64,000 nt of DNA from Planctomycetota bacterium (GCA_014584315.1 JACTNA010000026.1:19957-83956); one strand, 5' to 3'. Shown: positions 46,094-55,629, counted from the first letter of the stretch. Made by a program: numbers and translations. Notes: generated by a model not told the origin, from the sequence alone.

Positions 46094-46249
46094 CTACTTC
46101 TTCTTGTCGTAGCGGCCAGAGTCGCCGTGCCCCTTCTTGGGCATGATCTCGACCGATGAATTCCTGCGGTCGGCCTTGGCCGCGGCGACTGACTTGAGCC
46201 GGCCGGTGTCATCGTCGCGCCCGATCTTGAAACCCTTCGCCTTCGACAT
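46094..46249 (-). CDS. Small basic protein, SKAKGF type
   Basis: A 51-residue protein (MSKAKGFKIGRDDDTGRLKS, ending HGDSGRYDKKK). The ATG at 46249 follows GGAGAGACC. Related small SKxKGFxIGRD proteins occur in many bacterial mobile elements, with no known function. Its end is 4 nt from the convergent HTH gene. The track start at 46360 is upstream of the Shine-Dalgarno sequence. Confidence 0.6.
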   Translation of the reverse strand: MSKAKGFKIGRDDDTGRLKSVAAAKADRRNSSVEIMPKKGHGDSGRYDKKK

Positions 46250-46455
46250 TGCAGGTCTCTCCGTAGGTATCCGCGATACCGAACCGACCCCGTCCGCGAC
46301 GGAATCGATTGGCCCGGAATCGGCCGGCTTGCGGTCCGGCGACCCACAGGTTATCATCACGTCAACTGTTTGGCAAACGCGGACGATCTTGCTGCCCGGT
46401 GGTCGGGTCTCAGGCGGGGTCCGGAGCGTTGCCCCGGTATCGTGGGTCGCCCGTC

Positions 46456-49400
46456 ATGCCAAACGCCCCGTTCCAGCCCGGCCAGACCCTCATCGGCCCG
46501 CTCTTTAGCGAGCCCGTCCGCGTGGAAACTGTAGGGCACGCGGGCGCCGACGCGTGGGCGGTCGGCGTCGTCGGCACCCAGACCGAGCGGTTCCGGCGGG
46601 TCACTCTGACTACGGCCGACGTGTCGTCGATCCGAATCGTCGAGGACCGTCGCGGCCTTGATGGCGACGGGGCCCTCTTGCGCCTTGGCGTGCAGGCGTA
46701 CTCCCTCGGGATCGCGCACGAGTTCGATCCGTATTTCGGCCTCTCCATCTCGCGCGTCGACCCGCTGCCGCACCAGCTGGAGGCGGTGTACGACTACCTG
46801 CTCAAGTTGCCGCGGGTGCGGTTCCTGCTTGCGGACGATGCCGGTGCGGGCAAGACCGTGATGGCGGGCCTTCTGCTCCGGGAACTCAAACTGCGAGGGT
46901 TGGCCGAACGCGTCCTGATCGTCGTGCCCGCGAACCTCGCCTTTCAGTGGCAGCGCGAACTCAAGGAGAAGTTCGACGAGAAGTTCCTCGTCCTCAAGGG
47001 CGGGGACATCCGCGACCAGTTCGGTGTGAACCAGTGGCTTGAGCAGAAGCAGATCATCACGTCGCTGGACCTCGCCAAGCGAACCGAGATCCTCCCGGGC
47101 CTGCGCCAGGTGAACTGGGACCTGGTGATCGTTGACGAGGCGCACCGGATGTCGTGGTCTCCGCCGGCGCGAAAGACCGCTCGCTATGCCCTTGGCGAGA
47201 TGCTGCGGGACACGACAGACCACGTCCTCCTGCTGACGGCGACGCCGCACAAGGGCGACCCCACGAACTTCAGTCTGTTCCTGCAGTTGCTCGACGCGGA
47301 CGTGTACGCCGACGTGAAGTCGATTCACGAAGCGATGGACCGCCGGCGCGCTCCGTTCTACCTCCGGCGAACCAAGGAGGCGATGATCCACTTCCCGGAG
47401 CGCCAGGCGGACGGGTCGTGGGTGGCCAAGCCGATCTTCACCAAGCGCATCCCGCACACGGCCGACTTCACGATCGACGGTGCGGAGTTCGAGTTGTACC
47501 GTGATGTGACCCGCTTCGTAAAGCGGCAGAGCGCCGGGGCCGCGCAGAACGAGGACGACCCCCGTGCCCGGGCCGTCGCCTTCCTGATGGCCCTTTACCA
47601 GCGCCGGCTGGCGTCGAGCGCCCGTGCGATGCGCTGCTCCCTGGAAAACCGGGCCCGCCGCCTCGAGGCGGGTCTGAAACGCGCCGCCGAGCTGGCCCGC
47701 GTCGCGCCGCCAGACTTGCCCGACCCCGAGGAACTGGAGGAGATGGAGGAAGGTGAGCGCGAGCGCCTCGAGGAACTGATCGAGGCGATCTCCCTATCGG
47801 CCAACGCCGACCAGATTCAGGAGGAGATCCGCGAACTGCGTGACCACGCGGCCAACGCGCTGGCGATCGAGGAGAGCGGCGCGGAGGCGAAGCTGTCCAA
47901 GTTGAAGACGGTGATGCACGAGCAGGGCTTCTTCGATCACCCGGACAAGCGGCTGCTGATCTTCACCGAGTTCAAGGACACGCTGGACTACCTGGTGGAG
48001 AAGCTGACCGCATGGGGCTTCCGCGTCGGGTTCATCCACGGCGGCATGAAGCCCGGCTCCCGCGACGAGCCCGGCTCGCGCCTCTACGCGGAGCAACAGT
48101 TCCGGGAGGGTGCGATCCAGGTGCTGGTCGCCACCGAGGCAGCGGGCGAGGGCATCAACCTCCAGGTCTGCAACATCCTCTTCAACTACGACATCCCGTG
48201 GAATCCCAATCGCCTGGAACAGCGGATGGGCCGCATCCACCGCTACGGCCAGCGGAAGAACTGCCTCATCTTCAACTTCGTCGCCACCAACACGATCGAG
48301 GGGCGGGTGCTTCAGCGCCTGCACGAGAAACTCCAGGAGATACGCAACGCCCTGGACGATGACGCGGTCTTCAACGTGGTCGGTGAGATCCTCCCGGCCG
48401 CGCACGTCGAGCGCGTCCTCCGCGACTATTACGCCGGGCGCATGGGGGAGGAGGACCTCGAAGATCGGCTGCTGCGGAACGTGGACGAGGGGCGTTTCCG
48501 CGCCATCTGCCACAACGCGCTGGAGGGGCTGGCGTCGAAGAAGCTGAACCTCGCCATGCTGATCGAGCGTCGCGCCCGCGCCCAGGAGCGCCGCGTGGTG
48601 CCGGAGACCATCGCCCGATTCCTGGCGGAGTCCGCTCCGCACGCCAGCCTGGAACTCAAGCCAGTGGGCAACCTGCCACACGCGTTCGACCCGGGCCGAA
48701 CGCCCGTGAGCCTGAAGCGATACGAGCGCGAGAGCGACTGGCGCATGTCGGCGCTGACGACGAGGTACCCGCGTCTCTCCACTGACCGCGATACGGCGGA
48801 GAGGAATGCCCTGGAGTGGGTCACGCCGGGGCATCCGTTGTTTGAGGCCGTCCGCCGACACACCCTGCATCTGGCCGACGATGCCTTTAAGAAGGGCGCC
48901 TGCTTCCACTCCCTCGCCCACGAGGCCCCAGCGCGGATCGACTTCTACCGGGCGCGCGTCGTCGATGGGCTCGGCCACATCATCCACGAGCGGCTGTTCG
49001 CCGTCGAGATCGGCGCGGAGGGCGAACCCCGCCTCCGCGAGCCGTCGGTTCTCGGCGACCTGATCCCAGCGAACCATCCGCCGGTCAGCCTGCCCGCAGT
49101 GACCGCCGCGCCCGAGGCGACGCAGTGGCTTCAGGACAACGCCTTCGGCCTGTTCCTCGAAGAGGTCCGCGCGGACCGGCTCGAGGAGGTCATCCGCGTC
49201 GAGCAGCACATCGAACTCTCGCTCACCGAACTGCTGCACAAGGTGGACCAGGAGATCGGGAAGGCCGCGGCGGAGGTGGAGAAGGGCGTCCAGGGCGCGG
49301 AGGGCCGGCTCAAGCAGGCCGAGGACCGGCACTCCGAGTTGATGGCCCGTCGGGAGCGCCGGCGGCGGGAACTGGAACAGCAGCGCTCCGTCACCCTCCA

Positions 49401-49854
49401 GGGTGTGGAGCGGTTCACGAGCGTGCTCGTGTTGCCCCACCCAGCCCGCGAGGCCCCGGACGTCCGCAACCTGCGATCCAACCCGGAGACCGAGGCGACG
49501 GCCATGCGGGTGGTCGTGGAGTACGAGGCGGCGCAGGGCCGCCAGGCCTATGACGTCAGCGAGAAGAACCTCGGCTACGACATCACCAGCCTCGACCTTG
49601 CCTCGGGCGAACTCCGGCTCATCGAGGTGAAGGGGATTGGCGGCGAGTCCGGGAGCATTCTGCTCACACCCAACGAGCACCGCGTAGCCCAGGACCGGCG
49701 CGACTGCTACTGGCTGTACATCGTCAAGAACTGTGACGCGCGGCCAGAGGTCGTCCCCTTCAAGGATCCCGCACAGCTGCCCTGGGGCGAAGTCGTGAAG
49801 GTGCAGCACTACGCGATCACGCTGAAGGACCTCTCCCGGCCCCGCGAGGATTGA
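46456..49854 (+). CDS. SNF2-family helicase with C-terminal DUF3883 domain
   Basis: ATG 46456 (MPNAPFQPGQTLIGPLFSEP) gives 1,132 residues; TATCGT lies 12 nt upstream. Two RecA lobes are present: Walker A in LADDAGAGKTVMAGLLLREL (about residue 130), DEAH in IVDEAHRMSW, LLLTATPHKGDP, and in lobe 2 VATEAAGEGINLQVCNILFN and EQRMGRIHRYGQ. A coiled coil lies near residues 385-470, and again near 930-980. The last 100 or so residues form a DUF3883 domain (NLGYDITSLDLASGELRLIEVKG), a fold related to restriction endonucleases with a plausible Asp/Glu-x-Lys site. This domain pair occurs in DISARM-like and related phage-defence loci. It is the first gene of the defence array. Confidence 0.92.
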   Translation: MPNAPFQPGQTLIGPLFSEPVRVETVGHAGADAWAVGVVGTQTERFRRVTLTTADVSSIRIVEDRRGLDGDGALLRLGVQAYSLGIAHEFDPYFGLSISRVDPLPHQLEAVYDYLLKLPRVRFLLADDAGAGKTVMAGLLLRELKLRGLAERVLIVVPANLAFQWQRELKEKFDEKFLVLKGGDIRDQFGVNQWLEQKQIITSLDLAKRTEILPGLRQVNWDLVIVDEAHRMSWSPPARKTARYALGEMLRDTTDHVLLLTATPHKGDPTNFSLFLQLLDADVYADVKSIHEAMDRRRAPFYLRRTKEAMIHFPERQADGSWVAKPIFTKRIPHTADFTIDGAEFELYRDVTRFVKRQSAGAAQNEDDPRARAVAFLMALYQRRLASSARAMRCSLENRARRLEAGLKRAAELARVAPPDLPDPEELEEMEEGERERLEELIEAISLSANADQIQEEIRELRDHAANALAIEESGAEAKLSKLKTVMHEQGFFDHPDKRLLIFTEFKDTLDYLVEKLTAWGFRVGFIHGGMKPGSRDEPGSRLYAEQQFREGAIQVLVATEAAGEGINLQVCNILFNYDIPWNPNRLEQRMGRIHRYGQRKNCLIFNFVATNTIEGRVLQRLHEKLQEIRNALDDDAVFNVVGEILPAAHVERVLRDYYAGRMGEEDLEDRLLRNVDEGRFRAICHNALEGLASKKLNLAMLIERRARAQERRVVPETIARFLAESAPHASLELKPVGNLPHAFDPGRTPVSLKRYERESDWRMSALTTRYPRLSTDRDTAERNALEWVTPGHPLFEAVRRHTLHLADDAFKKGACFHSLAHEAPARIDFYRARVVDGLGHIIHERLFAVEIGAEGEPRLREPSVLGDLIPANHPPVSLPAVTAAPEATQWLQDNAFGLFLEEVRADRLEEVIRVEQHIELSLTELLHKVDQEIGKAAAEVEKGVQGAEGRLKQAEDRHSELMARRERRRRELEQQRSVTLQGVERFTSVLVLPHPAREAPDVRNLRSNPETEATAMRVVVEYEAAQGRQAYDVSEKNLGYDITSLDLASGELRLIEVKGIGGESGSILLTPNEHRVAQDRRDCYWLYIVKNCDARPEVVPFKDPAQLPWGEVVKVQHYAITLKDLSRPRED

Positions 49855-49857
49855 GCC

Positions 49858-50511
49858 ATGACTCCGGACGACGACAGACGCGACAAGATTCTGCGGTTCC
49901 TCTACCAGCGCCACAAGACCACGCGTGGCATCAACAAGATCCCGATCGGCATCCGAGACCTTCAGTCGGAGATGAAAACACAGCACCAGATGTCTCAGGC
50001 CGAGGTGTCATCAAACCTGGATTACCTGCTCCAGGTCGGTTGGGTCCGTGAGGTGGTCAAAGAGCGATCCTTCACAACGCCAGGCGGGGCAGAGGTCAGC
50101 GCGTCCCAGTCCAAGTACAAGATCTCTGACATCGGCATCAACCATATGGAGAAGGCCACCGTGTTCAAGAAGCCTCAGGCGGCCAGCCAGATCAACATCA
50201 CGAACATCAAGGGCGTCACTGTCCTAGGCGATGGCAACGTGGTCAACGCGCAGTTCACCGATGTCTCTCGCGCCCTCGACGAACTCGACGATGCCATCTC
50301 CCAGAGCCAGACTCTCACGGACGAGCAGAGACTGGACGCCGCCGGAGACCTGTCCACCATCCGCACGCAGATCGCCAAGAAGAACCCCGACCGCACGATC
50401 ATCGGCACCGCGTGGAGTTCCCTCAAGGCCATCGCCACGGCCGGCGGCGTCGTCGGTGCGGTCGAGAAAGTCAGTCAGGTGATTGGTGGGTTCCTGGCCG
50501 GAGGAGGTTGA
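49858..50511 (+). CDS. Winged-HTH protein with hydrophobic C-terminal region
   Basis: A 217-residue protein 4 nt after the helicase stop, with GAGGA as Shine-Dalgarno. Residues 1-95 look like a winged helix (DKILRFLYQRHKTTRGINKI, VSSNLDYLLQVGWVREVVKE). A short beta-repeat (INITNIKGVTVLGDGNVVNA) follows, then a helical domain ending in a hydrophobic stretch (AIATAGGVVGAVEKVSQVIG). The NITN-GDGN motif plus a helical tail occurs in several proteins of defence loci and suggests a sensor or effector subunit. No enzymatic motif is visible. The function is unknown. Confidence 0.7.
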   Translation: MTPDDDRRDKILRFLYQRHKTTRGINKIPIGIRDLQSEMKTQHQMSQAEVSSNLDYLLQVGWVREVVKERSFTTPGGAEVSASQSKYKISDIGINHMEKATVFKKPQAASQINITNIKGVTVLGDGNVVNAQFTDVSRALDELDDAISQSQTLTDEQRLDAAGDLSTIRTQIAKKNPDRTIIGTAWSSLKAIATAGGVVGAVEKVSQVIGGFLAGGG

Positions 50512-50561
50512 GCGTTGACAATCGAGGCCTGCATGCGCGCTGACGACCCGGAGCTTGGCAC

Positions 50562-51608
50562 ATGAGCGATCGGAAGAGCCTGCTTGCATCCGTTGCCGAC
50601 GCGATCGCCGACTACCGCGACGGCGAGATCGACGCGCCTACACCCGACCACGTTGATCACTGGGTTCGCCAGTTCGATCCGGGAGTGCAGGTGCCGCTCT
50701 TGCGGGAGTTCGCCCACATGCTGGGCGCCACATATCTGTCGAAGGAGACGATGTCCGGCTTCTTCCGCCATCAAATCCGTCACAAGGAGCTCGCCGGCAC
50801 CGACCCGTGCGGATTCTGGCGCAATGCCAACCTCCTGGACATTCAGCAACAGGGCCACAGCCAGTCGGACATTCGTGCGCTTTTCGGCGACGCGCTGAAG
50901 AAGGAATGCGGCATCAAGTCGCTGGCCGATTGCGGTGCGGCTGACGAGGTCTTCGTCTACCTCGACGACGTTCTCTTCAGCGGGAGCCGCATCGGAAACG
51001 ACCTGGAGGAGTGGATCAAGACGGACGCGCCGGCCCGAGGCACCGTGCACATCCTCGTAATGGCCGCGTATCGCTTTGGAGAGTGGAAGTGCTCCGAGCG
51101 CCTGAAGAAGGTAGCTGCGGACGCGAAGAAGAAGCTCTCGTTTCAGGTCTGGGCCGCGCTCCGCCTAGAAAACCGCGTGAGCCATCAGAAGCAGTCCGAG
51201 GTTCTCTGGCCTGCGACTGTTCCCGATGACGCCGCGCTGAAGGCATACCTGGGCGAGGAGCAGAAGTTCCCGTTCAAGCCGCGAACGCCGGGCGGTAAGC
51301 TCGAGCATCCGCTCTTCTCGTCAGAAGAAGGGCGTCAGCTGCTCGAGCGGGAATTCCTGATCGCCGGCATGCGCATCAGGTCGTTCTCACAGAACCCAAG
51401 CCGGGCGCTCCGCCCCCTGGGGTTCAGCCCATTTGGCCTGGGCTTCGGCTCGACGATCGTCACGTACCGCAACTGCCCGAACAACGCGCCGCTTGCGCTG
51501 TGGTGGGGCGACCCGGCGGCGCCGAAGCACCATCCCTTCTCGAAGTGGTATCCGCTTGTTCAGCGCAAGACGTATGGATCGGAGGCCGGATTCGATGACG
51601 TCTTCTGA
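50562..51608 (+). CDS. Phosphoribosyltransferase-like protein (PRTase type of conflict systems)
   Basis: A 348-residue protein. The core motif EVFVYLDDVLFSGSRIGNDL matches the PRPP-binding loop of type I phosphoribosyltransferases (hydrophobic strand, DD, then a Gly-Ser/Thr turn). The C-terminal region APLALWWGDPAAPKHHPFSK is the signature of a subfamily of PRTase-like proteins predicted in bacterial immune loci. It probably uses PRPP or a related ribose phosphate; the substrate is unknown. The 3' end overlaps the NADAR-methyltransferase gene by 14 bp, so both are made together. Confidence 0.75.
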   Translation: MSDRKSLLASVADAIADYRDGEIDAPTPDHVDHWVRQFDPGVQVPLLREFAHMLGATYLSKETMSGFFRHQIRHKELAGTDPCGFWRNANLLDIQQQGHSQSDIRALFGDALKKECGIKSLADCGAADEVFVYLDDVLFSGSRIGNDLEEWIKTDAPARGTVHILVMAAYRFGEWKCSERLKKVAADAKKKLSFQVWAALRLENRVSHQKQSEVLWPATVPDDAALKAYLGEEQKFPFKPRTPGGKLEHPLFSSEEGRQLLEREFLIAGMRIRSFSQNPSRALRPLGFSPFGLGFGSTIVTYRNCPNNAPLALWWGDPAAPKHHPFSKWYPLVQRKTYGSEAGFDDVF

Positions 51609-54600
51609 TCAACGCTCTCGGGACCAGACGCGGACCTACGACCGGCGCACGAGCGTCGTGTTCTGCAAGACGCAGGAGGCCTTCGGCGGGCTCTCGAATA
51701 TGGCGTCGGGTTACCCCGTCGTAGTCAATGGGGTCGACATTCGCACATCGGAGGCGCTCTACCAAGCGTGCCGGTTCCCGCATCGTCCCGACGTGCAGCA
51801 ATTGATCATCGCCGAGCGCAGCCCGATGACAGCGAAGATGAAGAGCAAGCCGCACCGGCACGACACCAGACCGGACTGGGACGCCGTCCGCGTGACCATC
51901 ATGCGGTGGTGCCTTCGAGTGAAGCTCGCCCAACACTGGCAAGGGTTTGGCGATCTGCTCCGGTCTACCGGTGACCGCCCGATTGTTGAAGAATCGCGGA
52001 AGGACGACTTCTGGGGCGCGAAGGTCGTCGACCCAAACACACTTCTGGGAAAGAACGTGCTTGGGCGCCTGCTGATGGAGCTGCGCGAGGAATTGACGTC
52101 AGCATCTGGGGAACGGCTTCGGCGCGTTGAACCGCCGGGCATCCCGGATTTCCAGTTGTACGGCCAGCGTATTGGCGTGATCGCGGGTTACGGTGTACGC
52201 GATCGCGACGCGGACATGCTCCGGCATCCCCTTCTCGCCAGTGCGCGCGAGGATGAGACGCGGGCGCCCAAGCCCACATCAGCATCCACCCAAGCAGTAG
52301 CAGTGGGCGCGGCGGTGCCGGCGACATCGACAACGAAGGACTGGAGCAGCGGCGTGATTCCAAAGGAGTGCAAACGCCTCGCCGAAGTGGACTTCCCCAT
52401 CGCCGTCGTGTCGAAGCACTCGGCGCGGGAGAAGTCGATCCGGCACGGGCATCCCTCGACGCTGCACCTCTGGTGGGCACGGCGTCCCCTGGCGGCCTGC
52501 CGGGCGATGCTTATGGCGCTGCTGCTGCCCAACCCAGCCGACCCGCACTGCCCGGCCGACTTCAAGCAGGCGGCGCGGCGCGTCCTCCTGCAGCATCCCA
52601 TGCGCCCGGGGCGATGGGAAACAGAGATCAAGACCGACGAGGGCCTGCGGCACGTGCTGCTCCAGTTCATTGGGGACTTCGCCGACTGGGACCACGCGGC
52701 AAACGCGGCGTACCTGAGGGCGGCACGCGAACTCGTCAATGCCGCCCACCCGGGCGACACGCCACTGGTCGTCGATCCCTTCGTCGGCGGAGGGTCGATC
52801 CCGCTTGAGGCGCTGCGCTTGGGGTGCGACTCCTTCGGCAGCGACCTCAACCCCGTGGCGTGCCTCATCAACAAGGTCCTGCTGGAGGACATCCCGCGGC
52901 ACGGGGAGCGCTTGGCCGAAGAACTCCGGCGTGTGGGCGCTGAGGTCCAGGAGGCCGCCGAGGCCCAACTGGCCGCGTTCTATCCCGCCGACTCTGACGG
53001 GGCGCGGCCCATCGCGTACCTGTGGGCGCGCACGGTACTGTGCGAGCAGCCCGGGTGCGGGTGCGAGATCCCGTTGGCTCGATCCTTCTGGCTCTGCTCC
53101 AAGGCGTCGCGCCGTCGGGCGCTGCGGTATGAGGTCAGAAGGCCGCGCGGTAAGCCCCCGTACGTGGAGTTCGAGGTCTACGAGCCCAGGAACGAGAAGG
53201 ACATCCAGCCGGGGACCGTGAATCGGGCCAAGGCAGCGTGCCCGGCGTGCGGGGGCGTGCTCGCGCCCGAGCGGGTGCGGGCGCAGTTGCGCGAGCGGAA
53301 GGGCGGTGCAAGGGATGCACGACTGCTCGCGGTGGTGACGACGCGGCGGGATGTTGGAGGCGGGGGCATGGGCGAGGGTGGGCGGTTCTATCGCACGCCG
53401 ACCGATGCAGACCTGCGCGCGACCAGGGCGGCCGAGAAGGAACTCGCACGGCGGGTCACGGCGACGCCCGAGATCCTCAGCGGCCTGAGCATGGTGCCGA
53501 ATGAGCCGACGCCGCGCGGGGGCGGGTCCGGCGCCGGGCGTGCCTTCTCGCAGCGCAACTACGGCATGGATGCGTTCGCGGACCTGTTCACCCCCCGGCA
53601 GTTGCTGGCCATGACGACGCTGGCGCAACTCGTGCGCCAAGCGGGGGAGCGGCTGCGGGCGGGAAGCCCGGGCGAGAGCGTCGCGATAGCCACTGCGACA
53701 AGGACCGTCGATCGGTCCACGGCTTCCGTCGCTCGGTCTACGCCTCTCGTCAAAGGGTCAACGGCCGCCGTCGAGGCGTCTGCGCCTTCCGTTCATCGGT
53801 CTACGGGCGTCGTGAAGGGGTCTGCGGGGACCGTTGCTCGGTCTACGGCACCCGCGGACCGCCCGCTGAGCATGCTCGGCGGGGGTGCGGCCAAGGGCGA
53901 GATGACGCCAACGCTGGCCGAGGCTGTGCAGACGGCGCTGGCACTCGCATTAGGCAGGCAGACTGACGCATCTAGTTCCTTGTGCCGTTGGCATACCAGC
54001 GGCGAAAAGCACACGTCCACATTCGGGCGTCAGGCGCTGCCGATTGTGTGGGACTTCTCCGAGGTGTACGTCCTGTCAGAGATGACGGGTGGCTTTCCAG
54101 GTTCCATCGATTGGGTAGCCGAGGTCTGCTCGTTGCAGAGCGCCATTACCCAACGAGGTTCCGTCGTTCAGGCGAGCGCCACGGTACACCCGCTGCCGAG
54201 CGATTCCACCGCTGCATTCTTCACCGATCCTCCTTACTACGACGCTGTTCCCTACGCAGACCTGTCAGACTACTTCTATGTCTGGCTCAAGCGCGCGCTG
54301 CCTGCATCGCGCCTCAAGGCATTCGCCGATCAACTTGCCCCGAAAGACGACGAGTGCATCGTCGATGAAATCAAAGGCAAGGATCGTGCCTACTTCGAAA
54401 AGACCATGGGCGAGGCGATGGCCGAGGGTCGGCGCGTCTTGAAGCCCGACGGCATCGGGTGCGTGGTCTTCGCCCACAAGACGACCGAAGGGTGGGAGGC
54501 GCTCCTGGGCGGCATGATCGACGCCGGATGGACCATCACCGGCTCCTGGCCCATCACCACCGAGATGTCCTCACGATTGCGAGCGCGGGAATCGGCAGCG

Positions 54601-55629
54601 CTGGCTGCGAGCATCCACCTGGTCTGCCGTCCGCGACCCGAAGATGCACCGATCGGCGACTGGGGCGATGTGCGGGCGGAACTTCCGCGGCGCGTCACCG
54701 AATGGATGGATCGCTTGCAGGCCGAGGGCGTGCGCGGCGCCGACTTGGTGTTCGCGTGCATCGGCCCGGCGCTGGAGGTCTACAGCCGCTACAGCAAGGT
54801 CGTCGATCCGCAGGAGCGTCCCATCCCGCTTGGCGGCGACCCAGAGGCCAAAGAGGCGCACCAGCGGGGATTCCTGGCCTACGTCTGGGAGGTCGTGGGC
54901 CGTGCGGCGCTGAACCAAGTCCTAGGTACGGCGGAGGCGACGGCCCGAAACGGCGCCGCCGGCGCACTCGAGGAGGATGCTCGGTTGACGGCACTGTTCC
55001 TGTGGACGCTTCAGGCGACGGCAGCCACCGCGAACGGGGATGACATGACCCAGGAACACGCCGAAGAGGAGGACGCCGATGACGATGACGCCCCGAGCGG
55101 TGGCAAGGCCAAGAAGGGCTTCTCGATGGTGTACGACGTCGCCCGGCGCTTCGCTCAGCCCCTCGGCATCCACATGGAAACGTGGGAGAAGCGGATCATC
55201 GAGACAGAGAAAGGCGTCGTCCGTCTGATCCCGGTGCTTGAGCGGGCTGAGCAGTTGTTCGGGGAGGACGGGGCCTCGGCTGTGGCAGACCGTCTTGAGA
55301 AGTCAAAGGACGCAGCCAATGCCGCGCAGGGCCTGCTGTTCCCGCAGCCTGAGGAAGCTCCGCGCGTGCGTGGCGGGCGTCGCGGGCGCGCGGACGTTTC
55401 TGATGAGGCGCTGCGGGCCCGCCGCGAAGCGACCACGCTGGATCGCGTACACGCGGCGATGCTCCTCCAGGCCAGCGGGCGGGCCAACGCCCTGCGGGCG
55501 CTGTTGCAGGCGGAGATCGATCGCGGGCCGGACTTCCTGCGGCTGGCCAACGCGTTGTCGGCGCTGTACCCGCAGGCCAGCGACGAGAAGCGGCTGGTGG
55601 ACGCGATGCTGCTGGCGGTGCCGAGATAG
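51595..55629 (+). CDS. NADAR domain fused to DUF1156 DNA methyltransferase
   Basis: ATG 51595 (MTSSDQRSRDQTRTYDRRTS) gives 1,344 residues. Residues of about 25-165 are a NADAR (YbiA/DUF1768) domain: FGGLSNMASGYPVVVNG, TSEALYQACRFPH, LRSTGDRPIVEESRKDDFWG and GKNVLGRLLMELRE, with the conserved Glu, Tyr, Asp and Trp positions. A linker of about 85 residues follows. The DUF1156 methyltransferase then begins with KECKRLAEVDFPIAVVSKHS and LHLWWARRPLAACRAM. It has a SAM site, DPFVGGGSIPLEALRLG (about residue 394), zinc-type Cys pairs (CEQPGCGCEIPL, CPACGG) and the amino-methylase motif TDPPYYDAVPYADLSDYFYV (about residue 875). A seven-residue repeat tract separates parts of the methylase. It probably modifies DNA adenine or cytosine; NADAR enzymes act on ADP-ribosyl or related N-glycosidic bonds. 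The fusion is unusual. Confidence 0.88.
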   Translation: MTSSDQRSRDQTRTYDRRTSVVFCKTQEAFGGLSNMASGYPVVVNGVDIRTSEALYQACRFPHRPDVQQLIIAERSPMTAKMKSKPHRHDTRPDWDAVRVTIMRWCLRVKLAQHWQGFGDLLRSTGDRPIVEESRKDDFWGAKVVDPNTLLGKNVLGRLLMELREELTSASGERLRRVEPPGIPDFQLYGQRIGVIAGYGVRDRDADMLRHPLLASAREDETRAPKPTSASTQAVAVGAAVPATSTTKDWSSGVIPKECKRLAEVDFPIAVVSKHSAREKSIRHGHPSTLHLWWARRPLAACRAMLMALLLPNPADPHCPADFKQAARRVLLQHPMRPGRWETEIKTDEGLRHVLLQFIGDFADWDHAANAAYLRAARELVNAAHPGDTPLVVDPFVGGGSIPLEALRLGCDSFGSDLNPVACLINKVLLEDIPRHGERLAEELRRVGAEVQEAAEAQLAAFYPADSDGARPIAYLWARTVLCEQPGCGCEIPLARSFWLCSKASRRRALRYEVRRPRGKPPYVEFEVYEPRNEKDIQPGTVNRAKAACPACGGVLAPERVRAQLRERKGGARDARLLAVVTTRRDVGGGGMGEGGRFYRTPTDADLRATRAAEKELARRVTATPEILSGLSMVPNEPTPRGGGSGAGRAFSQRNYGMDAFADLFTPRQLLAMTTLAQLVRQAGERLRAGSPGESVAIATATRTVDRSTASVARSTPLVKGSTAAVEASAPSVHRSTGVVKGSAGTVARSTAPADRPLSMLGGGAAKGEMTPTLAEAVQTALALALGRQTDASSSLCRWHTSGEKHTSTFGRQALPIVWDFSEVYVLSEMTGGFPGSIDWVAEVCSLQSAITQRGSVVQASATVHPLPSDSTAAFFTDPPYYDAVPYADLSDYFYVWLKRALPASRLKAFADQLAPKDDECIVDEIKGKDRAYFEKTMGEAMAEGRRVLKPDGIGCVVFAHKTTEGWEALLGGMIDAGWTITGSWPITTEMSSRLRARESAALAASIHLVCRPRPEDAPIGDWGDVRAELPRRVTEWMDRLQAEGVRGADLVFACIGPALEVYSRYSKVVDPQERPIPLGGDPEAKEAHQRGFLAYVWEVVGRAALNQVLGTAEATARNGAAGALEEDARLTALFLWTLQATAATANGDDMTQEHAEEEDADDDDAPSGGKAKKGFSMVYDVARRFAQPLGIHMETWEKRIIETEKGVVRLIPVLERAEQLFGEDGASAVADRLEKSKDAANAAQGLLFPQPEEAPRVRGGRRGRADVSDEALRARREATTLDRVHAAMLLQASGRANALRALLQAEIDRGPDFLRLANALSALYPQASDEKRLVDAMLLAVPR
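53704..53850 (+). repeat. Seven tandem 21-nt (seven-residue) repeats inside the methyltransferase gene
   Basis: Units read TVDRSTA, SVARSTP, LVKGSTA, AVEASAP, SVHRSTG, VVKGSAG, TVARSTA. The unit keeps Val at position 2 and Ser at position 5. At DNA level the GTC/GTT, CGGTC and TACG/CACG stretches recur every 21 nt. The tract lies between the SAM motif and the catalytic DPPY motif (about residues 704-752), in a region that otherwise looks disordered. Confidence 0.85.

Noticed and set aside
46456-49854. Calling the locus DISARM
   Set aside because: A SNF2 helicase is shared, but drmA, drmB (DUF1998) and drmC (PLD) genes are not present in the window.
53704-53850. CRISPR-like array
   Set aside because: The 21-nt units are contiguous without spacers, in frame with a coding region and divergent from each other.
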